Assembly: GCA_016219875.1 (NCBI GenBank)
Contig: JACRJZ010000041.1
Location: 186,001 to 250,000 of the forward strand
Reading direction: 5' to 3'
From: Verrucomicrobiota bacterium
Lineage (GTDB): Bacteria; Verrucomicrobiota; Verrucomicrobiia; Limisphaerales; JACRJZ01
Length of the DNA: 64,000 nucleotides
The notes under the pieces were generated by a model. The model was not told where the DNA came from and ran no database searches. It was given only the letters and a program-made list of their open reading frames with translations. The translations under genes were made by a program, and so were the position numbers. Below, one piece after another: positions 39,601-49,000 of this stretch (position 1 is its first letter; the number at the start of each line of letters is the position of its first letter).

Positions 39601-40114
39601 TGTAAATCTGGAGGAAGATCCACTGCGTCCAGCGGAAGTATTCCGGGTCCGTCGTGGCCAGTTCGCGCGACCAGTCGTAGCTGAAGCCGAGGGCTTTGAT
39701 CTGCCGCTTGAAGGTCGTGATGTTGGTCTCGGTAGTCTTACGCGGATGCTGGCCGGTCTTCACCGCGTATTGCTCCGCCGGCAGGCCGAAGGAGTCCCAG
39801 CCCATCGGATGGAGCACGTTGAAGCCGCGCGCGCGCCGGTAGCGGGCGAGGATGTCCGTGGCGGTGTAGCCTTCCGGGTGCCCGACATGCAGCCCCGCCC
39901 CGCTGGGATACGGGAACATGTCGAGGATGTAGAACTTGGGCGGCAGTTCCGCAGCACCGGGCGTCTTGCCCGCCAGGCCGTGGCGTTGCGCAAACGGATG
40001 CTCCGCGGGCAGGGCTTCGCCCGGATTCCACGCGCGGAACGTTTGCGCCGCGTCCCAGGCGGCCTGCCACTTTGGCTCGATCAGATGAAATGGATACTGT
40101 CTGCGCTGCGACAT
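36620..40114 (-). CDS. leuS: leucyl-tRNA synthetase carrying a nuclease-like domain insertion and repeat insertions
   Basis: 1,164 residues against about 860 normally. Core motifs are intact: [17 protein letters not shown] (HIGH type), the CP1 editing domain with [14 protein letters not shown] and [51 protein letters not shown] and [17 protein letters not shown] (KMSKS), then the anticodon-binding and C-terminal domains. Extra sequence is in frame at four places: palindrome R2 (39450-39526), a heptad array (39113-39150), about 210 residues (622-831) between YWMGG and IDLYVGG resembling a BECR nuclease, and a heptad array (36859-36890). No stop interrupts the frame, so the enzyme may work. First gene of the run that ends at accC. 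Confidence 0.95.
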   Translation of the reverse strand: MSQRRQYPFHLIEPKWQAAWDAAQTFRAWNPGEALPAEHPFAQRHGLAGKTPGAAELPPKFYILDMFPYPSGAGLHVGHPEGYTATDILARYRRARGFNVLHPMGWDSFGLPAEQYAVKTGQHPRKTTETNITTFKRQIKALGFSYDWSRELATTDPEYFRWTQWIFLQIYSSWFNPETNRAEPISTLKYPPELENVGQASRLSQTSSEGKGDGDRRDACPTDLEERRRAYRDSLRLAYVSEAPVNWCPELGTVLANEEVIDGKSEVGDFPVIRRPMRQWMLRITAFAEKLLNDLDTIDWSDSLKEMQRNWIGRSEGAEVDFQIAECGMRNAECDQRIRVFTTRPDTLFGATYMVLSPEHKLVDKIATPEQRKAVEDYKAFAATKSDLERTELAKEKTGVFTGAYAINPVNSERIPIWIADYVLISYGTGAIMAVPAHDTRDFEFATKFNLPIVQVVQPPDPKTDWRGFVDDGTSVNSTGPEISITGLSTPEAKQKITAWLESKGLGKKTINYKLRDWLFSRQRYWGEPFPIVWKDGHHQALPESALPVLPPPLDDYKPTADGQPPLARAKDWVNLPDGSTRETNTMPQWAGSCWYYLRYLDAKNGRRFVNSSTEKYWMGGYAAPFPKGQVWCKEMRELFEYAYARGARKRRRLAFAYVGASQAEQIKSATGLETCGMFHTIDSYAINHVRKRHSDEYLETKRGQIPVSAEDYLLLPEVVTAPDRIEHLGKTHQGLDVIGFAKQINGTLLVVEEVHAGRNLLAVVTLYKRKMPAASGVAIGTCSFTSETLRRTAINYNHELPPHKPELSAPAFDSPEFRDSQTRGMSPTPGIDLYVGGTEHAVLHLLYARFWHKVLYDLGHVSTPEPFFKLVNQGLILGEDGQKMSKSRGNVINPDDILKDYGADAFRLYEMFMGPLEMVKPWNTKGVEGVYRFLGRVWRLFVDEASETEFEQNCAAQPERAAEFLAQIKLSPAIKDVAATPAQLKTLHACIKKVTEDLDGLRFNTAISAMMVFANEALPWETKPVAMLREFMILLQPFAPHLAEELWSKLSGVFSAESKAQSRKPNVGPADAPATLDLGPWTLDLAYQPWPPFNPAFLVEDTIEIPVQVNGKLRDVIRVAANASQAEIETAALKAEKAQQFLAGKTVKKIIVVPKKLVNVVVV
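36859..36890. repeat. heptanucleotide tandem array inside leuS
   Basis: GTCCAAG repeated about four times, translated in frame ([11 protein letters not shown] region). It lies in the C-terminal part of LeuRS just before the conserved final domain. Confidence 0.9.
37802..38104 (-). other. BECR/PBECR-type nuclease-like domain inserted in LeuRS
   Basis: LeuRS residues 671-771. The order [20 protein letters not shown], then [28 protein letters not shown], a PD-I step and a closing VVTLYKRK matches the C-terminal toxin-like domains of phage MuF/head-morphogenesis proteins grouped as PBECR. The first part ([15 protein letters not shown], from about 656) is also typical. The assignment is from remembered patterns, not a search. 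The insert has basic linkers (RGARKRRR) and a repeat-like C-terminal linker. Confidence 0.65.
39113..39150. repeat. heptanucleotide tandem array inside leuS (CP1 region)
   Basis: GCATTCC units repeated four times, ending CAATCTG. Translated in frame as [11 protein letters not shown] next to the conserved [12 protein letters not shown] stretch. Confidence 0.9.
39450..39526. repeat. palindromic repeat R2 in frame inside leuS
   Basis: 25-base arms beginning GTAGGACAGGCGTCCCGCCT and ending AGGCGTCGCGCCTGTCTC on the other strand, around a 27-base loop. Encodes [24 protein letters not shown] sequence in LeuRS between LKYPPELEN and [12 protein letters not shown]. Confidence 0.93.
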
Positions 40115-40144
40115 AGGGCGGCGAATATTGGGGAAAGCGGCGGG

Positions 40145-40178
40145 AGTTCAAAGTTCAAAGTTCAAGGTTCAGGGTTCG
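40145..40178. repeat. heptanucleotide tandem array upstream of leuS
   Basis: AGTTCAA units repeated about four times, decaying into GGTTCAGGGTTC, in the gap between leuS and the forward genes. Confidence 0.88.
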
Positions 40179-40293
40179 CTCTCGCGCTTGGCCTTACCAC
40201 CAACGCCTGGCCCGGGACTTGGGTCTATCGTCCTCTCCTCGGGCGCCACTTGCATTGTCCGCCAAGAGGGTGGACAGGTCTTCATTGATGTTG

Positions 40294-40623
40294 ATGAAGT
40301 CGAAATTTGTTCGGATTCACGAAGCGTTGGCGCAGCTTGTCTCCCGGGCGTCGGTCCTCTCGGGAGTCAAAGAGCAGCAGATTTTCAGCGATGCGCTGAT
40401 TCTCTATTTCACGCCTTCCGCCGTGGGAGCCGCCGCGCAGAGGGACGTGATTCTGCAGCGCCTGGCCGAAGCCGAGACCGACCAGGGGAGAAACCCGGAG
40501 GGATCGTGCGGGCCAAAGCCGAGTCGCAACCCTCCGCGCCAGCGAGAAACCGTTCGCAAGCAGGTCTTGGCCCAGGCGCGCGACGCAGAAACCAGGCTGC
40601 AACACGAACCGCTCAAGAAATGA
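40294..40623 (+). CDS. small hypothetical protein, possibly ribbon-helix-helix-like
   Basis: 109 residues from ATG 40294 (ATG 40288 is two codons upstream). The first half reads KFVRIHEALAQLVSRASVLS then KEQQIFSDALILYF, a short strand plus two helices, compatible with an RHH-type DNA-binding or mobilisation-like fold. The second half is Arg/Gln-rich and of low complexity. It ends next to a possible GTG start of the HIT gene. Coding status is uncertain because the region is repeat-rich. Confidence 0.4.
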   Translation: MKSKFVRIHEALAQLVSRASVLSGVKEQQIFSDALILYFTPSAVGAAAQRDVILQRLAEAETDQGRNPEGSCGPKPSRNPPRQRETVRKQVLAQARDAETRLQHEPLKK

Positions 40624-40684
40624 GGTGGCCAAGCCGCTTGTCAACGGTTTTGACATCACCGGAACGCGCCACTACGCTCGCCGC

Positions 40685-41203
40685 ATGGACGTTCTGCACG
40701 CGCCGTGGCGCATTGAATACATCCTGGCTCCCAAACCGCCGATGGCCGATGGGGCGGCGTCCCTGTTCACGCAAATCGCGCAATCCAGCGACGACGAAGC
40801 CCACCATGTCCTCTGTCGCGGGCGGACCTGTTTCGCCCTGCTGAACACATATCCCTACAACGGCGGCCACCTCATGGTCGTGCCGTACCGGCAGGTCGCA
40901 GACTTCACCGGCCTGACCGATGGCGAGTTGCTGGAGATGATGAAACTCGTGTCCCGGTGCCAAGCCGCGCTCACGCAGGTCATGAAGCCGGACGGCTTCA
41001 ACATCGGCGTCAACCTGGGCCGCGTGGCTGGTGCGGGGATTCTCGAACACGTCCACATCCACGTCGTGCCGCGCTGGAACGGGGACACGAACTTCATGCC
41101 GGTGCTTGCGGACACGCGGGTGGTGCCGGAGGCGCTGATGGAAGTGGCGGCCAAACTGCGCGCGGCACTGGCGGACGACCCCGTTGAAACGGTGAAACGA
41201 TGA
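40685..41203 (+). CDS. HIT-family nucleotide hydrolase/transferase
   Basis: 172 residues from ATG 40685; GTG 40625 in frame could add 20. The histidine triad is in EHVHIHVVPRWNGDTNFMP. The N-terminal APWRIEYI and the segment NTYPYNGGHLMVVPYRQVAD are typical of the AP4A-phosphorylase-like HIT branch common in actinobacteria and the PVC group. Acts on dinucleoside polyphosphates or nucleotide adducts in the cytoplasm. Twelve bases ahead of phoH. Confidence 0.93.
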   Translation: MDVLHAPWRIEYILAPKPPMADGAASLFTQIAQSSDDEAHHVLCRGRTCFALLNTYPYNGGHLMVVPYRQVADFTGLTDGELLEMMKLVSRCQAALTQVMKPDGFNIGVNLGRVAGAGILEHVHIHVVPRWNGDTNFMPVLADTRVVPEALMEVAAKLRAALADDPVETVKR

Positions 41204-41215
41204 ACGGCCTAACCC

Positions 41216-42184
41216 ATGTCCACCGAAACCCTCCATTTTGAAAACGCCCGCTTCGTCCAGCAGCTCTTCGGCGGCGATCCCAAGAACCTTCAGGCGCTCG
41301 AAAGCCAGCTCGGCGTAAAGGCCACGTCGCGCGAAGGCTGGATCAAGCTGGATGGCGAGGCCGCCGACGTGGAGCGGGCGAAGCATTTCTTCCAGTTGCT
41401 CGAGTCCACGATCAAGGCGGGGTCCACGGTGCGCAGCCGCGAATTCACCCACGCCCTGACGGTGATGCAAGACGAGGGCGTGGCCGCCTTGAAGGGCCTT
41501 TACTCCGAGCGCATCGCGACCTCGACCAAGAAGGCGCACGTCACGCCGAAGACCAGCGGCCAGAAGCGCTACGTCGAGGCCATCCGCACCCACGACATCA
41601 CCCTCGGCATCGGGCCGGCCGGCACGGGCAAGACCTACCTCGCCGTGGCGATGGCGCTGGCCGCACTCCGGGAGGACAAGATCGGCCGCATCATCCTCAC
41701 GCGCCCTGCGGTGGAGGCCGGCGAGGCGCTGGGCTTCCTGCCGGGCGACCTCTACGAAAAGATCGCGCCCTACCTCCGTCCGTTGCACGACGCGCTGCAC
41801 GACATGCTGCCCTCCGAGGAAATCCAGAAGCACATGGAACGCGGCGTGATCGAAATCGCGCCGCTGGCCTACATGCGCGGACGCACGCTGAACAACGCCT
41901 TCATCATCCTCGACGAAGCCCAGAACTCCACGACGGAGCAGATGTTCATGTTCCTCACGCGCCTGGGCTTCAACGCGCGGGCCGTCATCACCGGCGACGT
42001 GACCCAGATCGACCTGCCGCCGCACAAACACTCCGGCCTGCTTGAAGCGCAACGGGCCTTGCCCGGCATCGAAGGCATCGCCATCGTCGAGTTCCAGAAG
42101 AAGGACGTGGTCCGCCATCCGCTCGTGCAGAAGATCATCGCCGCCTACGAAGAGCACCGCGGCCGGCGCCAGAAGGACGAATGA
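41216..42184 (+). CDS. phoH: PhoH-family ATPase (YbeZ)
   Basis: 322 residues. N-terminal KH-like segment (LESQLGVKATSREGWIKLDG), then a P-loop helicase-like ATPase: GIGPAGTGKTYLAVAMAL, RPAVEAGEALGFLPGD, AFIILDEAQNSTTEQM and ITGDVTQIDLP. PhoH/YbeZ works with YbeY in rRNA maturation, and the adjacent overlapping frame leads into ybeY, supporting that role. Confidence 0.95.
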   Translation: MSTETLHFENARFVQQLFGGDPKNLQALESQLGVKATSREGWIKLDGEAADVERAKHFFQLLESTIKAGSTVRSREFTHALTVMQDEGVAALKGLYSERIATSTKKAHVTPKTSGQKRYVEAIRTHDITLGIGPAGTGKTYLAVAMALAALREDKIGRIILTRPAVEAGEALGFLPGDLYEKIAPYLRPLHDALHDMLPSEEIQKHMERGVIEIAPLAYMRGRTLNNAFIILDEAQNSTTEQMFMFLTRLGFNARAVITGDVTQIDLPPHKHSGLLEAQRALPGIEGIAIVEFQKKDVVRHPLVQKIIAAYEEHRGRRQKDE

Positions 42185-42227
42185 AGGGCCGTGCTCAAGG
42201 CGGGAGCCAAATGCAGAACCTCGTGGC

Positions 42228-42325
42228 CGTAGCGGCGTCTCGGCAGAGCGCCGCTCCGCAAGGCAAAAGGCAAAAGGCGAAAGGCAAAAAAGAAGAGGGC
42301 GGCGCTCTGCCGAGACGCCGCTACG
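42228..42325. repeat. palindromic repeat R4 with a heptad loop between phoH and ybeY
   Basis: Arms CGTAGCGGCGTCTCGGCAGA plus GCGCCGC, and complement. The loop contains GGCAAAA-type 7-base units (42259-42292). The ybeY frame is open through it, so a longer YbeY starting at 42181 would carry it as an N-terminal extension. Confidence 0.9.
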
Positions 42326-42348
42326 GGGTTCCGAAATCGCCCGGCGAA

Positions 42349-42882
42349 ATGCGGAATGCGCAATCGCCGGCGCGGCGGTGGGTGCTCGTGGTCCGCAATC
42401 GCCAGCGCACGCGCCGGGTCAATACGAAGCTGCTGCGCGAGCTGGCGGACTGGGTGTTGGAAGGGCCGCTGCGCGCCAGCGAAGTCGAACTGTGCGTGCA
42501 TCTGGTGGGCGAAGCGGAAATCTCGGCACTGAACTGGGACTTCCTCGAGCACGCCGGCTCGACGGACGTCATCACATTCGACCAGCGGGAAGAACCGCAG
42601 AGCGCGACAGGGGCGAGGGCCGAGGCCGCTCCCGTCTTCCACGGCGAAATCTTCATCTCTGTCGATGACGCCGTCGCGCAGGCGAAGCGGTTCCGCACCA
42701 CCTGGCAATCCGAACTCGCCCGCTACGTCATCCACGGCCTGCTTCATCTTGCCGGCCACGACGACCTCCAACCCACCGCGCGCCAGCGCATGAAGCGGCA
42801 GGAGAATCGCCTGCTCAAGTTGGCCACGGCCGAGTTTCCCCTGCGCTGTCTGGCAATCTGCAATCTGCAATCTGCAATCTGA
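42349..42882 (+). CDS. ybeY: endoribonuclease YbeY
   Basis: 177 residues from ATG 42349. The frame is open back to 42181 (overlapping the phoH stop), but that part is repeat R4. The zinc site is HGLLHLAGHDDLQPTARQRM, with ENRLL after it; LVGEAEISALNWDFLEHAGS and TDVITFDQ are the conserved N-terminal elements. A 24-residue variable stretch sits in REEPQSATGARAEAAPVFHG. Matures 16S rRNA 3' ends with the PhoH partner. The C-terminus (LAICNLQSAI) is translated from a heptad array. Confidence 0.92.
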   Translation: MRNAQSPARRWVLVVRNRQRTRRVNTKLLRELADWVLEGPLRASEVELCVHLVGEAEISALNWDFLEHAGSTDVITFDQREEPQSATGARAEAAPVFHGEIFISVDDAVAQAKRFRTTWQSELARYVIHGLLHLAGHDDLQPTARQRMKRQENRLLKLATAEFPLRCLAICNLQSAI

Positions 42883-42886
42883 AATT
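42852..42886. repeat. heptanucleotide tandem array at the 3' end of ybeY
   Basis: GCAATCT repeated four times, then GAAATTT. It forms the last codons and stop of ybeY and ends just before recO. Confidence 0.92.
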
Positions 42887-42890
42887 TTCC

Positions 42891-43535
42891 ATGGACCAAC
42901 GCGCCGCCGGTGTGATCCTCCGCACGTTTCCGCTCACGGAGACGAGCCTGATCGTCCACTGGCTCACGCCGGAGCCGGGTCGTCTTTCCACCGTGGCCAA
43001 AGGCGCGCGGCGTCCGAAGTCGCCGTTTCGCGGAAAACTGGATCTGTTCTACGAGGGCGAGTTCAGCTTCGTCCGCAGCCGGCGCTCCGATCTCCACACG
43101 CTGTGCGAGGTGAGTCTGCGCGACACCCACACGCCGTTGCGACGCGAACTCGGCTGGCTGGAACAGGCCGCCTATGCCGCGGCGCTGATCGAGCAGACCA
43201 CCGAAACGGAATCGCCGCTGCCCGTGTTGTTCGGGGCCTTCACAAGGCTTCTGAAGACGCTGCCGCTGCAGCCACCGCAACCGCTGACGGTTTTCGCCTT
43301 CGAGATGAAACTGCTGGCGGACCTCGGGCAAAACCCCGATCTGGCCGGCGCCTCGCTTAGCGCCGGCGCGAAGCAAATCCTCGAGAAGTGCCTGGCTGCC
43401 GACTGGCCGGAGTTGTTCCGCCTGAAGCTCAGTCCGGCGCAGACGACCGAGATCCGCCAATTCCTGCACGGCTTCCTGATCTTTCACCTAGGGCGCATTC
43501 CCAAAGGCCGGAGTCACGCTCTCGGCGGCGCGTGA
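42891..43535 (+). CDS. recO: DNA repair protein RecO
   Basis: 214 residues. N-terminal OB fold (DQRAAGVILRTFPLTETSLI, then WLTPEPGRLSTVAKGARRPKS and GKLDLFYEGEF) and the helical domain with LGWLEQAAYAAALIEQTTE and FEMKLLADLGQNPDL. Loads RecA with RecR onto SSB-coated DNA. The zinc-finger cysteines found in some RecO proteins are absent. Eight bases after ybeY, so the last gene of the HIT-phoH-ybeY-recO set. Confidence 0.92.
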   Translation: MDQRAAGVILRTFPLTETSLIVHWLTPEPGRLSTVAKGARRPKSPFRGKLDLFYEGEFSFVRSRRSDLHTLCEVSLRDTHTPLRRELGWLEQAAYAAALIEQTTETESPLPVLFGAFTRLLKTLPLQPPQPLTVFAFEMKLLADLGQNPDLAGASLSAGAKQILEKCLAADWPELFRLKLSPAQTTEIRQFLHGFLIFHLGRIPKGRSHALGGA

Positions 43536-43557
43536 GGCTGGAGCAGGGTGCGGGGAG

Positions 43558-43692
43558 AAGGATGAAGGGTTGAAGCGTGAAGGGTTGAAGGGTTAAAGAG
43601 GCTCCGGGTTTGGGCAAAAGCCATCCCATGAATCCTCTTCAACTCTTCAACCCTTCACCCTTCAACCCTCCAACCCTCCAACCCTTCACCGC
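43558..43692. repeat. paired heptad/octad arrays forming an inverted repeat
   Basis: GAAGGGTTGAAGCGTGAAGG (43558-43594) faces CTCTTCAACTCTTCAACCCT and CCCTCCAACCCTCCAACCCT (43635-43692), roughly complementary with 7- to 8-base periods. It fills most of the gap between recO and hpnA. Confidence 0.85.
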
Positions 43693-43782
43693 GCTCGCGA
43701 GAAACCCGCTTGGCCTCCCCAAAATGATTTCGCCCCGCTGCGCCCGACCCTCTATGATCCCGCCGCAAAAGCGATCAACCGC

Positions 43783-44790
43783 ATGAACTGCTTTGTCACC
43801 GGGGCCTCCGGCTTCATCGGCGCGAACTTGGTCCACGAACTCAACGCCCGCGGCCATCGCGTGAAGGCGCTGCTGCGTGCCGGCAGCGACACCCGCGGAC
43901 TCCAGGGCGCGGACTTCGAGCGCGTGCCAGGAGACGTGGGCGACCGCGCGGCGCTCACCGCCGGTCTGCGCGGCTGCGACTGGTGTTTCCACGTCGCGGC
44001 CAGCTACCACCTCTGGCTGCGCGATTACGCCCTGATGTACGCCGCCAACGTCGAGGGCACCCGCAACGTCCTCGAAGCCGCTGCGGCCGCCGGCTGCTCC
44101 CGCATCGTCTATACGAGCACGGTCGGCTGCATCGGTCTGCCGAAGGCCGTAAACGGCGTAGTGACGCCGACGGATGAGACCGCGCCCGTCTCCGAAGCGC
44201 AGATGAGCAACCACTACAAGATCTCCAAGTGGCGCGCGGAGGTCGTGGCCCGGGAACTGGCGGCGAAGGGCCGGCCCGTGGTGATCGTGAACCCCAGCGC
44301 CCCGGTCGGCCCGCGCGACGCCAAGCCCACGCCCACCGGCAAGGTCATCGTGGATTTCTTGAACCGCCGGATGCCGGCCTATCTCGACACCGGCTTGAAC
44401 TGGGTCCACGTCCGCGATGTGGCCGCGGGCCACGTCCTCGCCGCGGAGCAAGGCCGGCTCGGCGAGCGTTACATCCTCGGCAGCATGGACGGCAACTGGA
44501 CGATGGCGGAAGCGTTCCGGGTGTTGGAAGAAGTCAGCGGCGTGCCCGCGCCGAAGATGCGTGTCCCTTACGCCGTCGCCTACGCGGCGGCGTGTGTGGA
44601 CGAAACCCTTTCCAAGATCACCGGCCTGCCGCCCAAAGCGCCGCTGGCGGGCGTGCGCATGGCGAAATACAAAATGTTCTTCAGCCCCGCCAAGGCCCTC
44701 CGTGAACTTGGCCTGCCGCAGACGCCGCCCCGGCAGGCGCTGGCGGACGCGGTCGAGTGGTTTTGTCGGAATGGTTACGTGAAACGCTGA
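43783..44790 (+). CDS. hpnA: hopanoid-associated NAD-dependent sugar epimerase
   Basis: 335 residues, extended SDR fold. NAD loop VTGASGFIGANLVHEL; YTSTVGCIGLP with catalytic Tyr/Lys in HYKISKWRAEV; NPSAPVGPRDAKPTPTGKVI. The segment HVAASYHLWLRDYALMYAAN matches HpnA proteins of hopanoid clusters, thought to act on hopanoid head-group sugars. No squalene-hopene cyclase or other hpn gene is in the window, so the substrate is inferred from the family only. Confidence 0.88.
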   Translation: MNCFVTGASGFIGANLVHELNARGHRVKALLRAGSDTRGLQGADFERVPGDVGDRAALTAGLRGCDWCFHVAASYHLWLRDYALMYAANVEGTRNVLEAAAAAGCSRIVYTSTVGCIGLPKAVNGVVTPTDETAPVSEAQMSNHYKISKWRAEVVARELAAKGRPVVIVNPSAPVGPRDAKPTPTGKVIVDFLNRRMPAYLDTGLNWVHVRDVAAGHVLAAEQGRLGERYILGSMDGNWTMAEAFRVLEEVSGVPAPKMRVPYAVAYAAACVDETLSKITGLPPKAPLAGVRMAKYKMFFSPAKALRELGLPQTPPRQALADAVEWFCRNGYVKR

Positions 44791-44897
44791 ATCGCCGGTC
44801 TCGGCTTCGGGAACAGGCGCGCAAGACGGCCGCTTCGCAAAGCCGCAACCAAACAGCGAGTCGCCGGTGGTGCCGGCGCCTCTGTGAGCCAGCCGTT

Positions 44898-45161
44898 TCA
44901 GTTCGTCGCTGGCACGGTCGACTTGGGCGCAGCATTACCTGCTTCAGTGACGATGGGATGGCGGCGAGTTCCGTGTCTTTGTGGACCAGCACCGCGTCGA
45001 AGTGGAGGGCGGGCCGCATATTCCCGATGCACGTCCGGTTCCAGCAGGTCGAGCCGCAACGCCGCCGGGTAGCAGGTCTGGGCGAACACGGACTTGCCCG
45101 TCCTGCGCGGATCGAAGAGAAAATAGCTGCTTTCGGGCAGCGTGAAAAGCCGGTCGGTCAT
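44898..45161 (-). pseudogene. truncated AAA+/DUF4143-type ATPase remnant
   Basis: From ATG 45161 the frame reads TDRLFTLPESSYFLFDPRRT then GKSVFAQTCYPAALRLDLLE and PDVHREYAARP, the N-terminus of ATPases that normally read SSYFLFGPRGTGKS...LDLLEPD. After about 52 residues the similarity stops, and the P-loop is already damaged (GPRG became DPRR). The remainder of the usual 380-residue protein is missing. Confidence 0.7.
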
Positions 45162-45283
45162 TTCCGTATCGGGGCGCAGAATGGAGTTTGCCGCTCCATT
45201 TTGCAGCGGGAAGTTGGCGACGAATCCGAATCCGACCGTGCCCCGCTCCAAACCGGAAATCGCAAATCCCAAGTCGGAAATCC

Positions 45284-45351
45284 CCGACCCACTGAAAATG
45301 GGGGGTAGGTAGCCGCGCCGGCTTTCGGGTAAAAAAGCTTCCGATTGGGCA
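45284..45351. repeat. dispersed repeat R6 (copy 1)
   Basis: CCCACTGAAAATGGGGGGTA ... GGGTAAAAAAGCTTCCGATT resembles 52242-52307 over about 65 bp (roughly three quarters identical by eye). Both copies are preceded by a heptad array (here GGAAATC GCAAATC CCAAGTC GGAAATC, 45254-45283) and followed by a remnant of a secreted-protein gene. Confidence 0.75.
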
Positions 45352-45499
45352 GAGCGGCTTGAGCGGCGACGAAAATCCGCCCGGTTCGGAATCAGAAACA
45401 TATGTGTCGCGGCAAACAGAAGATGACTTCCATGAACCACAATCAACACCGTCCCCAAGTTGAAACTGATGCACTGACCAGCAGCCGATCCACATTGCC

Positions 45500-45793
45500 G
45501 TGCAACCGCAAACGCAAACGGTTGTCGCGGGGACTAACGTGACGTTGAGTGTGGCGGCCACCGGCACGGAACCATTCTCCTACCAGTGGCGGCGCAACGG
45601 CGTGAACCTGGCCGGACAGTCCAACGCCAACCTCACGCACCTCAATGCTCAACCCGCCTACAGTGGCAACTACGACGTGGTGGTGAGCAACGCCCTCGGC
45701 TCCGTCACCAGTGCGCAGCTTGCCGGCCGGCGAGTCAGACGGCAACGCGGTCGAAAGGTCCTTGCCCACAGACGCGTTGCGCCAGATGGGTAA
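45500..45793 (+). pseudogene. orphan Ig-like domain fragment
   Basis: The frame encodes one Ig domain (QTQTVVAGTNVTLSVAATGT, YQWRRNGVNLAGQ, YSGNYDVVVSNALGSVTS) of the kind that makes up large secreted proteins elsewhere in the window. There is no signal peptide and the sequence degenerates after GSVTS. Remnant of a longer gene. From 45794 to 46000 nothing is seen. Confidence 0.7.
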
Positions 45794-46000
45794 GAGACCT
45801 GACAGTTGGGAACTCGTCTGCGGGTGAGACTTCTCCAGGCAGACTTCCGCCCTGACGCGTAGGACGACCCCGTCTGGCTGGCTTGGCCTGATCCGCATCG
45901 GGGGCGCAACACTGATTCACCTGGTCCATCCGATTTCAACCGGACGGAGTCGCGCGGCATCCTTGTTCCCAAACTCGGCGAGGGGTAACATTCGTCCGCC

Positions 46001-49000
46001 GTGAGCAAGCAGTTGTATCAAGCGTCGCCGCGCCGGCAGCTTTGGCAAAGCCTGCTCGGTGCTGTGGGCGTCTGCGCGGGCGTGGCACTCGATTGTTCCG
46101 GTGTCGAAAAGGCGGTGGCTCAGGACGTGGTGTTGCGTAACTGGGACCTGGATGACGGCCTGCCCAGCACGCGCGTCAACGACATCGCGCGGACGCCTGA
46201 TGGTTACCTCTGGCTCGCCACGCAACGGGGGCTGGTGCGGTTTGATGGCACGACCTTCGTGACCGTGAACATCACCAACCTCCCCGCCGACAAAACGCCG
46301 CTGCGCGCCCGATGCCTGTTGGTGGACGGCAAGGGCGATTTGTGGATCGGCGTCCGCGACCGGCTCTTGCGGCGCACCGGATCGGACTTCGAGATCAAGG
46401 ATCTTGGCGCAACCACGGGAGGCGGCGCGCTGAACGACATGGCTGAGGATTCTGACGGCGCGTTGTGGTTGGCCACGGAAGGTGCGGGGCTGGTTCGGCT
46501 GCGGCGCGGCGAAGCGGAACGGTTTGGCGTCGAGAGCGGACTGCCCTCAGCAGCGGTGGCGCAAGTCGTCTGCGATGCCGCCGGGCGGCTCTGGGCGGTG
46601 GCAGGCCGGCAACTCGTGACGCTCCAATCGGGCCGCTGGCAAACTCCGGCGGGCATGCCGGCGAACTCCGGGTTGGTGCAAACTCTCGCTCCGGCCAGAG
46701 AGGGCGGCGTGTGGGTGGCTTGCACCGAAAAGGAATCGCGCGGGCCGGCGGCAGGCGTGCAGCGCGGGGTGCGATTGCACAAGGCGAAGGATGGACGTTG
46801 GACCTCCGAGTTGGAGCCGTATCCGTGGCCGGAGGATTCTCAGCAGTATCAGGGGTTCGCCCTGCTGGAAGACCGGCGGGGCCGCGTCTGGTGCGCGACG
46901 GCAGGCGGCGTGTTCTGCTGGAAACCTCCGGGCGCGTGGCAGCGGCTCGTCTCCGAAACGCCCTGGGTGCAAATCGAGGCGCTGCAACTCGTGGAGGACG
47001 ACACCGGCTCGCTGTGGATCGGCACGCGCACGACGGGCTTGCTGCAAGTGCAGGATCGTCCAGTGATGACGTTCTCGTTGCCGGCCGCCGCAGCGCAAAA
47101 CGCGGTGCTGACGGTTTGCGTCGCGCGTGATGGCAGCGTGTGGAGCGGAACGGATGGGGCCGGGATTTTTCGTTGGGCGGAAGGCGAGAGCACACAATTC
47201 GGCAGCGAGCACGGCTTGCGGGATTTGCACGTGGCCGCGCTGGTGGAGGATCGCCACGGCACGCTGTGGGCGGGCACGCTCGCCGGACTGTTCCGTTGGA
47301 CCGGACAACGCTTCGAGCCGGCGGGCGGACCGCGCGGCTTACAGGAGCCAACGCTCGCGTTGCGCGAAGACCGGGCCGGTCGTTTGTGGATCGGCGGCCA
47401 AGCCGGGCTCATTCAACTCAACTCCAGTGGCGCGGAGGTCTTCGGCGAGGACGAGGGGCTTGGCCTGCGCCCGGTTCGCGCGCTGGCGGAAGACAACAAG
47501 GGGCACATCTGGGCCGGGACGAGTCAGGGCGGGCTTTTCCGTCAGGAGGGCCGGCGTTTCGTCCGCGTCGCCACGCCGAAGCGACCGATCGCTTGGTCGG
47601 TTCGCGCGCTGCACTTCGATGCGGCGGGCGCGCTCTGGATCGCGACCGACTACTCCGGGTTGCTGCGGCTGCGCGAGGGCCAGTTCAGCGACTGGGACTG
47701 GTCGCGCGACGGGTTGCCGAGTAACTTCCTCATGGCCATTGCCGAAGACTCGCGCGGCAATCTGTGGATGAGCTCCGAGAACGGCATCTTCGGCTGCTCG
47801 AAACCGATGTTGGACGCGTGCTTCGCCAAACCGCCGCGTCGGCTGCAACCGTGGCGGCTGACCACGGCGGATGGTTTGGCCAGCAAGGTTTGCTCGGGCA
47901 TCGGCCAGCCGGCGACCGCGCAATCCGACGATGGCCGGCTTTGGTTTCCGAACGGGCCGGCCCTGGCGGTGTTCGATCCCGCCACGTTCGCGCAACCGCC
48001 GCGCATCTGGCCGCCGCTCATCGAAGGCGTGCGCGTGGATGGGGTCGCTGTGTCGGTTGTGGGCGACGGTTTGCGCGTCCAGTCCGGCGCGCGGCAGATC
48101 GAGTTCCAATACACGTCGCCGAACACGGTGCTGCCGGAGCGGCTGCGCTTTCGTGTCCGCATGGCGGGCCTCGACCTCAATTGGGTGGACTTGGGCACGC
48201 GCCGGGAAAGCACCTACTACCGGCTGCCGCCGGGGCAGTACGAGTTTCAAGTGATGACCAGCGGGCCGCAGAACGATTGGATGGAAGGCCGCGGATTGAA
48301 GCTGGAAATCGTCCCGCGATTCTGGGAACGGCGTTCCCTCCAGTTCGCCAGTGCGCTGGTGCTGTTGGCGACGGTAGCGATGATTGTCTGGAGCGTAGAA
48401 CGCAGCCGTTCGCGACGTCGGTTGGAGCGGCTGGAGGCGCAGCGGAAGTTGGAGCAGGAGCGGGCGCGCATCGCCAAGGACATCCATGACGATCTGGGTG
48501 CAAGCCTGACCCACATCACGATGCTCAGCCAATCCGCGCGCACGCACCTCGGCGACCTGCCGGAAGCCGGCGCGGAGGTGGACCAGATTTACGGCACGGC
48601 GCGCGCGCTCACCCGTTCGATGGAGGAAGTGGTTTGGGCCGTGAGCCCGAAGCACGACACGCTGGACAGCTTGGCCAACTACCTCGGCATTTACGCGCAG
48701 GATTTCGCGGGCGCGTCGGGCTTGCGCTGCCGGTTGGACTTGCCCGCGCAACTCTCGCAACGCCCGCTCAACTCGCAGGTGCGGCACAACGTATTCCTCG
48801 CGTTCAAGGAGGCGTTGCACAACGTCGCTCGGCACGCGGGCGCCAGCGAAGTGCGCGTTTCCCTGAAGCAGGGCGAACAGGAGTTCACGTTGACGGTCGA
48901 GGACAACGGACGCGGTTTCCGCATTGATCACACTGCGACTGCCGAACCGGCACCGAGCACGCGCCCGGCCCGGTTGCTTTCCGGCCACGGACTGGCAAAC

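Noticed and set aside
42228..42325. Possible CRISPR-like repeat structure
   Set aside because: It is a single inverted repeat with a heptad loop; no evenly spaced direct repeats or cas genes exist in the window.
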